From Paludibacteraceae bacterium (GTDB lineage Bacteria; Bacteroidota; Bacteroidia; Bacteroidales; Paludibacteraceae): a stretch of 6,258 bases of DNA. Positions 1 through 5,926 of this stretch are shown in pieces; the stretch's first letter is position 1, and every line of letters starts with the position of its first letter. The stretch spans positions 1 to 6,258 of the forward strand of contig JAGPGR010000116.1 in NCBI GenBank assembly GCA_018055865.1. The letters are read 5' to 3'. The notes below the pieces were generated by a model. It was not told the origin of the DNA and searched no databases. It saw only the letters and a list, made by a program, of their open reading frames with translations. The position numbers were made by a program, and so were the translations under genes.

Positions 1-358
1 GATTATCAGCGTATTCATCTATTTTATTTCTTGCGAATGAAGTTTTTCCAAGTAAATTACAGGTGCCGTCGCATATATCCCACGATTTGAAATCATTCAC
101 CCAGTCATCAAAATCACTTTCCGAAATTAATTTATAATCAGCTACCATCGGAGCCATGGCTTGAGCCTCATGAACATTCGTTTTTCGAAGTTCCATAGCC
201 AACGGATGGTTCTTCCCCACTCTTTTGGCAAGTTTCCGAATGTCTGGCACTTTCACACCATACGCTTCATTAAAATGGATACCGAAACGGTTCATTCTCA
301 TAAAATAATCTTCGGACGATAATGCTTTTAACTCATTAAGGACATCATTTACTGTCAT
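1..358 (-). CDS. DNA alkylation repair protein, AlkD-like (partial, C-terminus outside window)
   Basis: The first 119 codons are present, starting at ATG (356-358). The gene runs off the left edge, and full-length members are roughly twice this long. AlkD-family proteins are HEAT-like-repeat DNA glycosylases that remove alkylated bases such as 3- and 7-methylpurines in the cytoplasm. Family hallmarks visible here are VPDIRKLAKRVGK (38-50), the HEAQAMAPMV stretch (63-72) and SWDICD (92-97). In the last, W93 and D97 have the W-x3-D spacing of the Trp/Asp pair I recall lining the DNA-contacting groove of Bacillus AlkD. No Shine-Dalgarno is visible, as is usual in Bacteroidota. The gene lies 162 bases downstream of the small ORF behind sqr on the same strand, but has its own promoter-like element within an inverted repeat, so it is probably transcribed separately. 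The family call is firm. Activity cannot be judged because the C-terminal half is missing. Confidence 0.9.
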   Translation of the reverse strand, partial: MTVNDVLNELKALSSEDYFMRMNRFGIHFNEAYGVKVPDIRKLAKRVGKNHPLAMELRKTNVHEAQAMAPMVADYKLISESDFDDWVNDFKSWDICDGTCNLLGKTSFARNKIDEYADN

Positions 359-380
359 ACTTTTAGTTTTTATATAAAAA

Positions 381-425
381 ACGAACACAAATATACGTGT
401 TTTTTCAACCGCTAAATGTGTTCGT
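381..425 (-). promoter_or_regulatory. Promoter element and 9-bp inverted repeat upstream of the alkD-like gene
   Basis: The minus strand carries TATATTTG at 388-395, an exact match to the Bacteroidota -7 consensus TAnnTTTG, 30 bases upstream of the ATG. The -33 element is weak: TTTA at 413-416, 17 bases away. The region is bracketed by a perfect inverted repeat, ACGAACACA (381-389) and TGTGTTCGT (417-425), separated by 27 bases, with half-site centres 36 bases apart. One arm overlaps the -7 element and the other lies near the -33 position. This arrangement would suit a dimeric repressor or a looped complex. The promoter call is consensus-based; an operator role is inferred. Confidence 0.5.
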
Positions 426-443
426 CTTTACATTGAAAAGTAA

Positions 444-462
444 TTGGATTTCTGCTATCCAA
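444..462 (-). terminator. Weak hairpin, possible terminator of the sqr transcript
   Basis: A 6-bp perfect stem (TTGGAT 444-449, ATCCAA 457-462) with a 7-base loop lies about 60 bases past the stop of the small ORF at 521-682. On the minus strand it is followed by TTACTTTTC, which is only a partial T-tract. The position between the sqr unit and the alkD-like promoter makes sense for a terminator, but the stem is short and AT-rich, so this is tentative. Confidence 0.22.
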
Positions 463-520
463 ATCTCTTATTTTCAGATTTATATTTTCTTTTCACTTCC
501 TATTTCCCCGTTTTATCAGC

Positions 521-682
521 TTAAGAATGTCCGCCTACCACTATTCGCATAACTTTAAGAGCGAGTACAATGAAACGATAAGTTTGGAATATGAATGACT
601 GACGAAGGAATTTGGTCCATGCTGTGGGTTCCGGAGCATACGATGTGTTGCTGTAAGGAACGGTTTTATCAAATTCTGCCAT
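521..682 (-). CDS. Small 53-residue protein downstream of sulfide:quinone oxidoreductase
   Basis: This ORF has an ATG at 680-682, a TAA at 521-523 and 53 residues. It starts 47 bases after the sqr stop on the same strand, with no promoter consensus in the gap, so it is probably co-transcribed with sqr. The N-terminal half is polar and proline-containing (MAEFDKTVPYSNTSYAPEP, 1-19). From W22 it becomes aromatic, hydrophobic and basic: WTKFLRQSFIFQTYRF (22-37), then IVLALKVMRIVVGG (38-51). This looks like an amphipathic or membrane-lying helix with R27, R36, K43 and R46 spaced along it. There is no cysteine, no signal peptide and no known domain I can name. The layout and composition suggest a small membrane-associated accessory protein for the reductase, but this is inference. 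That it is a real gene is supported by position, a clean start and stop, and protein-like composition, not by any database match. Confidence 0.6.
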   Translation of the reverse strand: MAEFDKTVPYSNTSYAPEPTAWTKFLRQSFIFQTYRFIVLALKVMRIVVGGHS

Positions 683-729
683 AATTTTTTTATTTTTATT
701 TTCTGATTAAACATTTTTATTAAAAAACT

Positions 730-2187
730 TTATTCCGGTATCATCCACCACAGTGGAAGTGCTTTGGCTTTGTAAATAAACATGTAATGCATTGCCCATT
801 TGAACCAATGTCCGGCACGTCCCATTTCACCAACAGTGTAGTTAATATTTCTACCCCATTTCGGATATTTCTCCCAGTCCTGAGCTATTGGAAACACTGT
901 CATGGTAGCAGCTTTGCCTTTTGTAAGTCCATAACCTGCTGAAATAACGCATGCTGCCCCCATTCCTGCCAGTGATGCCCGGTGTTTGAAGGTTTTATTG
1001 CCGGTTTTAATTTGCTCGGCTATATTTTCAGCCACGATTTTTCCCATTACTCCTGATGGCATGCCTGTACGTGGTGCTGTAGCTGTGATGGGAGTACCAT
1101 TTTTGGAGGTCATCGGCTTTGAAATGGTATGCGGAGGTGCAAACGCAATACCACAAGCAAATATATTGTCGTATAACGGAGTAACATACGTTGAAGGCCA
1201 GTCAGTTGCCTTCCATTCCTCGAAAGGTTTGGGAGTATAATCAGCATCCACTTTCATAAAACCGTTTGGAGCAAATACTTTAGCTGTAATATCTTCCTTA
1301 TTCTTATCGAAAGCTTTGAGGCCGACACCGGCAAATGCAGGAATAAGCATGGAGAAATCAAACTCGATTGTATTTTTTTCGCCTGCAAGATTTTCATAAT
1401 GTACAATGCCCGGCTCGACTTTCTGAACAGCCGAACCTGTAATCCATTTTACTCCGTATTCTTTGAAAATCGATTCAGCAAAAATTTTAGTCGGTGTAGT
1501 ATATCCGCCTTGTTTGATATAAGCACCCCCCATTCCGAAATCACCCAGTTCGTACTCGTTGGAAATCCAGATAATTTCGGCCATATTTTCCAGTTTTCGC
1601 TGCTTCACTTCGAATGCAATGTTCAGCGTGTATTCAAAAGCTGCTCCCTGGCAAGTTGCCATTCCATTACCTGTACCAATGAGGAAACGTTGCTTTTCGC
1701 CTTTTTCCATTTTTGCAAAACATTGTTGCAAATTTGCCCAGGTTTTTTCAGCATGGTCATACGTGCAAACTGAATTGCTGTTTAGTTCCGGTCCAAGGCC
1801 TTCGGTAGCCGCAAAATTCAGCTTCGGACCGGTTGCATTAATCAGATAATCGTATTCAACCAATTCATCCTGATCTTTCATTTCACCCGCCACGTACTGA
1901 ATCATTACGTATTGTTTAGGATTCGAAGCGTCGCCTTCGGGATGAATCGAAATGGCTTTGGCTTGTTTGAAAAGGATTCCCTGGCGTTTATAAACAGGTG
2001 CTAATGGAAAAATAACTTGTTTAGTAGTCATTCTGCCCACTCCTACCCAGATGTTGGAAGGTACCCACTGGTAGTTAGAGTTTGGGCTTACAACTACCAC
2101 TTCGTGCTGTTTACCCAATTTTCTTCTGGCAGCCAACGCTGCAGTGTGTCCGGATATTCCGGCACCCAAAATTAAGACTCTTGCCAT
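730..2187 (-). CDS. sqr: Sulfide:quinone oxidoreductase (FAD-dependent)
   Basis: This 485-residue flavoprotein is predicted to oxidise sulfide to sulfane sulfur or polysulfide and pass the electrons to the membrane quinone pool. The N-terminal FAD-binding motif is GAGISG (8-13). A second FAD-contact region is LINATGP (115-121), and a third is NIFACGIAFAPPH (341-353). The three cysteines expected in this family are present in recognisable contexts: C141 in VCTYDHAEKTW, C179 in GNGMATCQGAAFEY, and C413 in GAACVISAG. The last two correspond by context to the catalytic pair, which separates this protein from type II NADH dehydrogenases. C156 and C345 are extra. The C-terminus (455-485) is rich in Trp, Tyr, Met and Lys and has no full transmembrane segment, which fits peripheral membrane attachment. 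It is longer than classical type I enzymes (about 430 residues), with extra sequence around 315-375; I lean to a type III or VI-like subtype but cannot settle it. A small ORF follows 47 bases downstream. Confidence 0.9.
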   Translation of the reverse strand: MARVLILGAGISGHTAALAARRKLGKQHEVVVVSPNSNYQWVPSNIWVGVGRMTTKQVIFPLAPVYKRQGILFKQAKAISIHPEGDASNPKQYVMIQYVAGEMKDQDELVEYDYLINATGPKLNFAATEGLGPELNSNSVCTYDHAEKTWANLQQCFAKMEKGEKQRFLIGTGNGMATCQGAAFEYTLNIAFEVKQRKLENMAEIIWISNEYELGDFGMGGAYIKQGGYTTPTKIFAESIFKEYGVKWITGSAVQKVEPGIVHYENLAGEKNTIEFDFSMLIPAFAGVGLKAFDKNKEDITAKVFAPNGFMKVDADYTPKPFEEWKATDWPSTYVTPLYDNIFACGIAFAPPHTISKPMTSKNGTPITATAPRTGMPSGVMGKIVAENIAEQIKTGNKTFKHRASLAGMGAACVISAGYGLTKGKAATMTVFPIAQDWEKYPKWGRNINYTVGEMGRAGHWFKWAMHYMFIYKAKALPLWWMIPE

Positions 2188-2267
2188 AAATCTTTGAATT
2201 ATAGTTTATTTAAAAAAAAATAGTAGAAACGAATTTTCAACATGACTTTGAATAGTGTTTTTCAGGG

Positions 2268-2284
2268 TATGTTTTTTTAACATA
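2268..2284. promoter_or_regulatory. 17-bp palindrome near the predicted sqr transcription start
   Basis: TATGTT (2268-2273) and AACATA (2279-2284) form a perfect 6-bp inverted repeat around five T residues. It begins 10 bases downstream of the sqr -7 element, so it sits at or just after the expected transcription start, a classic position for a repressor operator. The regulator is unknown, and AT-rich DNA produces short dyads by chance, so the operator role is inferred. Confidence 0.35.
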
Positions 2285-2293
2285 TAATTTTGA

Positions 2294-2326
2294 CAAATAT
2301 ATGAATTTTTTAATTAGTGATAACAA
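2294..2326 (-). promoter_or_regulatory. Predicted sqr promoter
   Basis: On the minus strand TTG (2324-2326) is followed after 22 bases by TATATTTG (2294-2301), an exact TAnnTTTG. This falls within the TTG-N17-23-TAnnTTTG pattern of Bacteroidota primary promoters. Transcription would start near 2287, leaving an untranslated leader of about 100 bases before the sqr ATG. The leader contains an 8-base direct repeat, CTTTGAAT on the plus strand (2192-2199 and 2246-2253). No stronger match lies closer to the gene. Confidence 0.6.
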
Positions 2327-2351
2327 AATAATTGTAAATTTTCATAAAAAA

Positions 2352-3464
2352 TCAATTTTCAATCATTACATTTTTTAGTCTTGCTACAATGTCGTTGTGA
2401 AAACCGACTGCCGAGAGGCTGTCGGCTTTGGGAATCGGATATTTTGAGGGATTATTTACAAAGTCGGATGTTGGAATCAGATAATACTGGCTTTTTCGGT
2501 TTATATAACCTTTGTAAACAAGTAGCGGAATGTAGGATACGGATGTAATATGTTTGTTGGCAGAATCAATGATAACGCTTGCCAGGATTCCTCCATTCCT
2601 GTTTTTTTCCCGTTGATTCGAAATGAAATTACCAAGCGAATAAAAAACCGGTACAATTTTACTTTTTTCTCTGTTCTCAAGGAATGATACATTCTGAACC
2701 ACATGCGGATGAGTTCCTACAATCAGATCTACTCCGTTTTCAATACAGAAGTCAGCTATATCATGTTGAATATCATTTGATTTCAGATGATATTCATTTC
2801 CCCAGTGTGCCAGCATGATTATAATATCTGCCTTCGAATTGCGTGCACTCAGGATATCCTGCAAAATCTGAACGGTATCAATCGTATTGACAATGTTTGG
2901 TTTTCTGACTATTAATCCATTGGTGCTGTAGGTATAATTGAGTACTGCAATTTTCACACCTTTCACCTTGATAATGAACGGATATTGTGTGTCACGCTGA
3001 TCTTGATTGATATAAGCTCCGGTGTGATGAAGTCCTTCATCCTGAATGAGTTGAATTACTCTTTCCAATCCCTTGCTTCCCTGATCTATCACGTGGTTAT
3101 TAGCTATCTGAATCACATCAAAACCGGTATCTTTCAGTGCGAAAAGCAACTCGTCAGGTGAAGAAAACTTGGGATATCCGGAAAAAGGCTTGCCTCCAAG
3201 GGAAGTTTCAAGATTACAGAAAGCTAAATCGGCCTTTTGGATGACCGGTTTGACAAACTGAAAACAGGGAGTGTAATCCAGGGAATTGGTTTCGGGTACG
3301 TATGCGGCATTCATTTGCGGCATGTGATGCATTACATCTCCTGCAAAAATCAGAGTAATAGGTTCATTCAGAACAACTTCCGATTTTTGAATATTTTCCT
3401 TTTCAGTAGCTGGCATACATGAATACAGGAAAATAATCAGGAAATAAAATACGTGTTTTTTCAA
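2352..3464 (-). CDS. CapA-family (poly-gamma-glutamate synthesis type) lipoprotein
   Basis: The protein has 370 residues with a calcineurin-like metallophosphoesterase fold of the CapA/PGA_cap family. The N-terminus is a lipoprotein signal: KK at 2-3, a hydrophobic run 5-14, and lipobox LYSC ending at C16, so the mature protein should be lipid-anchored in the envelope. Family motifs appear in order: AGDVMHH (41-47), NLE (84-86), ANNHVIDQG (121-129), AHWGNEYH (219-226), GTHPH (250-254) and YSLGNF (275-280). These include the His, Asp and Asn residues expected to bind metals. CapA proteins are named for poly-gamma-glutamate capsule export, but many homologues occur without capsule genes. No capsule gene is nearby, so the substrate is unknown. 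The start appears to be TTG (3462-3464): an in-frame stop lies at 3495-3497 with no ATG between, and the first internal ATG (M17) would remove the signal peptide. It lies 109 bases downstream of pyrD without a good promoter match, so read-through from pyrKD is possible. Confidence 0.92.
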   Translation of the reverse strand: MKKHVFYFLIIFLYSCMPATEKENIQKSEVVLNEPITLIFAGDVMHHMPQMNAAYVPETNSLDYTPCFQFVKPVIQKADLAFCNLETSLGGKPFSGYPKFSSPDELLFALKDTGFDVIQIANNHVIDQGSKGLERVIQLIQDEGLHHTGAYINQDQRDTQYPFIIKVKGVKIAVLNYTYSTNGLIVRKPNIVNTIDTVQILQDILSARNSKADIIIMLAHWGNEYHLKSNDIQHDIADFCIENGVDLIVGTHPHVVQNVSFLENREKSKIVPVFYSLGNFISNQREKNRNGGILASVIIDSANKHITSVSYIPLLVYKGYINRKSQYYLIPTSDFVNNPSKYPIPKADSLSAVGFHNDIVARLKNVMIEN

Positions 3465-3573
3465 AGGAATCCGGATAAAAGGCCCTATACCGAATTAGTG
3501 GGTTTAGGGGTATAAGCGAACGAAATCATTAAATCATGTCCAAATTCTATTCTGCAATACTCCGAAATTTCAA

Positions 3574-4485
3574 CTAAACTTCCATAGCTCCTATTATCTC
3601 TTCAACCGTACTAAAACCGTTGGTATCCAGATATTTGTCAATTCCTTCAACAATTTTTACGGAAATAGTCGGATCAATGAAATTAGCGGTTCCCACCTGA
3701 ATTGCTGAAGCACCCACAAGCATAAATTCAATAGCATCGGTAGCATTCATGATGCCACCCAGCCCTACCACGGGTATTTTTACAGCATTGGCAACCTGCC
3801 AGACCATACGAAGTGCAATGGGTTTAATGGCAGGTCCGGAAAGACCGCCGGTAATAGTTGAAAGAACCGGTTTACGGGTTTTTGCGTTCACAGCCATGCC
3901 AAGCAACGTATTGATGACTGACAGACTATCGGCGCCTTCGTATTCCACAGCACGTGCAATTTCGGCAATATCAGTCACGTTGGGCGAAAGTTTTACCATC
4001 AATTCTTTGTGATACACTTTTCTTACTTCTTTCACTACGCTTGATGCAAGCGGGCAGCTCACTCCAAAAGCCATCCCACCTTCCTTCACATTGGGGCAGG
4101 AAATATTCAGTTCAATACCCGGAATTTTGTCCAGTTCGTTGATTTTTTCGGCTATTTCTACGTACTCTTCGACGCTCGAACCGGAAACATTTACAAATAT
4201 ACTTGTATCGTAATTTTTTATGGTTGGATAAATATGTTCAATAAAGTATTGAGTACCCTTATTCTGCAGTCCCACAGCGTTTAACATGCCCGAAGGGGTT
4301 TCGGCCATTCGTGGATATGGGTTTCCCTGACGCTCACGAAGAGTAGTTCCTTTTACAATAATTCCCCCTATTCGCGACAAATCCATGAAGTCCAGATACT
4401 CTGTACCATAGCCAAAGGTGCCCGATGCAGTCATCACCGGATTTTTCAATTGTATTCGGCCTAATTGTGTGTTTAAAATTGCCAT
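3574..4485 (-). CDS. pyrD: Dihydroorotate dehydrogenase B (NAD+), catalytic subunit
   Basis: This 303-residue class 1B enzyme (PyrDB type) is the FMN-containing TIM barrel that oxidises dihydroorotate to orotate in the cytoplasm, the fourth step of pyrimidine synthesis. Visible features are [11 protein letters not shown] (20-30) for FMN and substrate contacts, [16 protein letters not shown] (44-59), the substrate loop [11 protein letters not shown] (67-77), and NISCPN (127-132) with the class 1 active-site base C130. FMN-phosphate loops are TGGLSG (212-217), GLGGI (241-245) and GTANF (265-269). The length is typical. The ATG (4483-4485) lies inside the end of pyrK, a 13-base overlap that implies translational coupling. 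The adjacent pyrK confirms the NAD-linked heterotetrameric B type rather than the fumarate-linked A type or the membrane-bound class 2 enzyme. Transcription should come from the pyrK promoter. Confidence 0.97.
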   Translation of the reverse strand: MAILNTQLGRIQLKNPVMTASGTFGYGTEYLDFMDLSRIGGIIVKGTTLRERQGNPYPRMAETPSGMLNAVGLQNKGTQYFIEHIYPTIKNYDTSIFVNVSGSSVEEYVEIAEKINELDKIPGIELNISCPNVKEGGMAFGVSCPLASSVVKEVRKVYHKELMVKLSPNVTDIAEIARAVEYEGADSLSVINTLLGMAVNAKTRKPVLSTITGGLSGPAIKPIALRMVWQVANAVKIPVVGLGGIMNATDAIEFMLVGASAIQVGTANFIDPTISVKIVEGIDKYLDTNGFSTVEEIIGAMEV

Positions 4486-5249
4486 TTTAATTTTGTAATG
4501 TTAAAGACCGGACCTTCCGTACATACACAAATATTTCCTTCTGTTGTATCTGTTACACAACACAAACATGAGCCAATTCCGCAGCCCATCGAATTTTCAA
4601 GCGATGCCTCGCAAAAAATGCCATTTTCCATTGCGTAGCGAGCCACAGCTTTCATCATGGGAGTTGGGCCGCAGGTATAAATATAATCGAAATTCGGGGT
4701 ATCTAAGAGCGAATGCTGCGTGATAAATCCTTTTTCACCATGGGTACCATCTTCAGTTGTTGTAAAAACACGACCATACTTTGAAAATTCATCCAATTGT
4801 AATAAATCTGATTCGGATCGTGCACCCAGCATGAAGTTACATTCGTAGCCATTCCGATAGAGCCATTCGCCGTATATCAACAAGGGTGCTACGCCCACAC
4901 CTCCGCCTATAAGGGCAATTCGTGCATTTTTACCGGCAGGTACAGTGAAAGTATTTCCCAGCGGGAAAATCAAATTCAGGATGTCACCTGAGTTCATTTC
5001 TGCCAGTCGGCGGGTACCGGCTCCCACTACCTGTATGAGCAGCCAGAGTTCATTTTTGGCGGTATCGACAAAATTGACGGAAATGGGTCGTCTTAAAAAC
5101 GTTTCAGGAGATCCGTCAACCCTCACCTGAACAAATTGCCCGGGTAAAACCGGCGGCAGTTTATCGCTGTGAGTCAGTTTCAAAAGTACGTACTGAAAAT
5201 TTAAACGTACATTTTCCACAACCGTTAAATCAAGAATGAATTTCTTCAT
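4473..5249 (-). CDS. pyrK: Dihydroorotate dehydrogenase B, electron-transfer subunit
   Basis: This 258-residue FAD and [2Fe-2S] protein passes electrons from the FMN of PyrD to NAD+. It is a ferredoxin-reductase-fold protein. The FAD-binding motif is RRPIS (53-57) with GAGTRRL (76-82 region). The nucleotide-binding loop is GGGVGVAPL (115-123), and CGPTPMM (193-199) is the usual C-terminal nucleotide-site motif. The iron-sulfur ligands are C223, C228 and C231 (C-x4-C-x2-C) with C243 in VCTEGPVF as the fourth. C230 and C241 are additional cysteines close to the cluster. I chose the ATG at 5247-5249. An in-frame ATG 63 bases upstream (5310-5312) would add 21 residues not typical of the family and would lie upstream of the predicted promoter at 5274-5304. 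The stop overlaps the pyrD start by 13 bases, so the two subunits are made together. Confidence 0.95.
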   Translation of the reverse strand: MKKFILDLTVVENVRLNFQYVLLKLTHSDKLPPVLPGQFVQVRVDGSPETFLRRPISVNFVDTAKNELWLLIQVVGAGTRRLAEMNSGDILNLIFPLGNTFTVPAGKNARIALIGGGVGVAPLLIYGEWLYRNGYECNFMLGARSESDLLQLDEFSKYGRVFTTTEDGTHGEKGFITQHSLLDTPNFDYIYTCGPTPMMKAVARYAMENGIFCEASLENSMGCGIGSCLCCVTDTTEGNICVCTEGPVFNITKLKWQF

Positions 5250-5273
5250 CAAAAAAGTTTTATAATATATATG

Positions 5274-5304
5274 CAAATTTACGAAAAACAAAGCATATAA
5301 ACAA
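5274..5304 (-). promoter_or_regulatory. Predicted pyrK-pyrD promoter
   Basis: On the minus strand TTG (5302-5304) is followed after 20 bases by TAAATTTG (5274-5281), an exact match to TAnnTTTG at good spacing. Transcription would start around 5268, about 20 bases before the chosen pyrK ATG. The element lies in the 92-base gap after the XRE gene, so pyrKD need not depend on read-through from it. Confidence 0.6.
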
Positions 5305-5341
5305 TCCGGCACTGAGGATGAAATTAAGAGAAAAATACGAA

Positions 5342-5806
5342 CTATTTTGTTTCAAATTCCTGAAACGTATTATCATCATAATATACGATGATTCTTTTCA
5401 CCTGTTTTGGCACTGATGGAGCTATCGGGTCAGAATTTTGGAGTTCCGGTGCTTTTTGTTCTGTTTTTCTCTGGTTGTATAAGTTTTCTATACCCGATTT
5501 TTTTTCGTAATTTTCGGTGTAATCTACTGATTTACTGTTATTTTCATCCGGGTCTTCGAACAGCGAGAGTGTCTGAGGCTGCTTTATTCCCCGATACATT
5601 GGACCAACGCCCAAAATAAGCCAGTCTGAACTGATTGTCCGGTACCTGTCTAAAATTCTTTTCAGCACTTCAAGACTCGGATTATTTCTTCCGTTCAAGA
5701 TGTGCGATAACGTAGGACTCTTAATTCCGATTTCAGCAGCAAACTGAGTAGCATTTAATCCTTCCTTTATCATTACTTTTTCGATGCGGTCTTTGTCTGT
5801 TTCCAT
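5342..5806 (-). CDS. XRE-family helix-turn-helix transcriptional regulator
   Basis: The protein has 154 residues. Residues 5-62 form a Cro/C1-type DNA-binding domain, with the helix-turn-helix around TQFAAEIGIKSPTLSHILNG (20-39) followed by RNNPSLEVLKRIL (40-52). DWLILGVGPMYRG (61-73) closes the domain. Residues 74-135 form a hydrophilic, probably disordered linker (Asn, Glu, Lys, Ser, Pro). A short C-terminal segment, RIIVYYDDNTFQEF (138-151), looks like a beta-hairpin and may mediate oligomerisation or partner binding. There is no peptidase, sensor or membrane domain. I associate this build with a group of single-gene regulators widespread in Bacteroidales; that is memory, not a search. It stands alone, 92 bases before pyrK on the same strand. 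A cluster of TTACA/TGTAA motifs covers its promoter region, suggesting autoregulation. Its target genes are unknown. Confidence 0.92.
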   Translation of the reverse strand: METDKDRIEKVMIKEGLNATQFAAEIGIKSPTLSHILNGRNNPSLEVLKRILDRYRTISSDWLILGVGPMYRGIKQPQTLSLFEDPDENNSKSVDYTENYEKKSGIENLYNQRKTEQKAPELQNSDPIAPSVPKQVKRIIVYYDDNTFQEFETK

Positions 5807-5810
5807 AATT

Positions 5811-5839
5811 TTTGATAGAAATGTAAAAAATTATATTTG
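5811..5839 (+). promoter_or_regulatory. Possible rightward promoter divergent from the XRE gene
   Basis: On the plus strand TTTG (5811-5814) is followed after 17 bases by TATATTTG (5832-5839), an exact TAnnTTTG at the short end of the usual spacing. It points away from the XRE gene into the gene-free right end of the window. It could serve a gene beyond 6258 or a non-coding RNA, or could be a chance match in AT-rich DNA. Confidence 0.3.
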
Positions 5840-5926
5840 TGTAACAATTACAAAGATATGTAAATAAAATGACATTTGAAAACACATTACAAATATATAA
5901 AACGTTACAAATAGTTTACATTTGTA
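5822..5926. promoter_or_regulatory. Cluster of TTACA/TGTAA motifs, putative operator array of the XRE gene
   Basis: Seven TTACA or TGTAA pentamers lie within 99 bases: TGTAA at 5822, 5840 and 5859, and TTACA at 5848, 5887, 5905 and 5916. They form dyads: TGTAA-N3-TTACA (5840-5852), TTACA-N6-TGTAA (5848-5863), and TACAAAT-N7-ATTTGTA (5906-5926). The 9-mer TTACAAATA repeats directly at 5887 and 5905, 18 bases apart. The arrangement resembles a multi-site operator for a helix-turn-helix dimer. The adjacent XRE regulator is the obvious candidate binder, but that is inference. Confidence 0.5.
5851..5881 (-). promoter_or_regulatory. Predicted promoter of the XRE regulator
   Basis: On the minus strand TATCTTTG (5851-5858) matches TAnnTTTG, with TTTC (5878-5881, three of four positions) 19 bases upstream. 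The leader would be about 40 bases. The -7 element sits inside the TTACA-N6-TGTAA dyad at 5848-5863, so a protein bound there would block transcription. A second -7 match, TATATTTG at 5890-5897, lacks a -33 partner. Confidence 0.42.

Noticed and set aside
461..481. Hairpin AAATCT/AGATTT with a 9-base loop between sqr and alkD
   Set aside because: The stem is only six A/T-rich pairs and the T-rich tract follows on the plus strand, where no gene ends.
986..1849. Several open frames of 80-125 codons on the plus strand inside the sqr region
   Set aside because: They lie antisense to a clearly recognisable sqr coding frame, have no domain-like composition, and overlap each other in different frames. 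They are shadows of the real gene.
2501..3422. A minus-strand ORF at 2501-2704 and a plus-strand ORF at 3237-3422 within the CapA gene
   Set aside because: Both are out-of-frame readings of the CapA-family gene, whose motifs run through the whole interval without a break.
3486..3514. Inverted repeat TATACC/GGTATA in the pyrD-capA gap, considered as a terminator or operator
   Set aside because: The arms are six bases with a 17-base spacer, with no T-tract and no promoter match nearby; too weak to annotate.
3749..5130. Plus-strand open frames across pyrD and pyrK (3749-4012, 3954-4142, 4945-5130)
   Set aside because: They are antisense to fully conserved enzyme genes and have no recognisable protein features.
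5407..5619. A 70-codon plus-strand frame opposite the XRE regulator with a hydrophobic Phe/Leu-rich start
   Set aside because: The hydrophobicity is what antisense of a Glu/Lys/Asn-rich linker produces, and there is no promoter or start context.
5917..5924. Plus-strand TACATTTG as a second rightward -7 promoter element
   Set aside because: It matches TAnnTTTG but has no TTG at 17-23 bases upstream, and it is better explained as part of the TACAAAT/ATTTGTA dyad.
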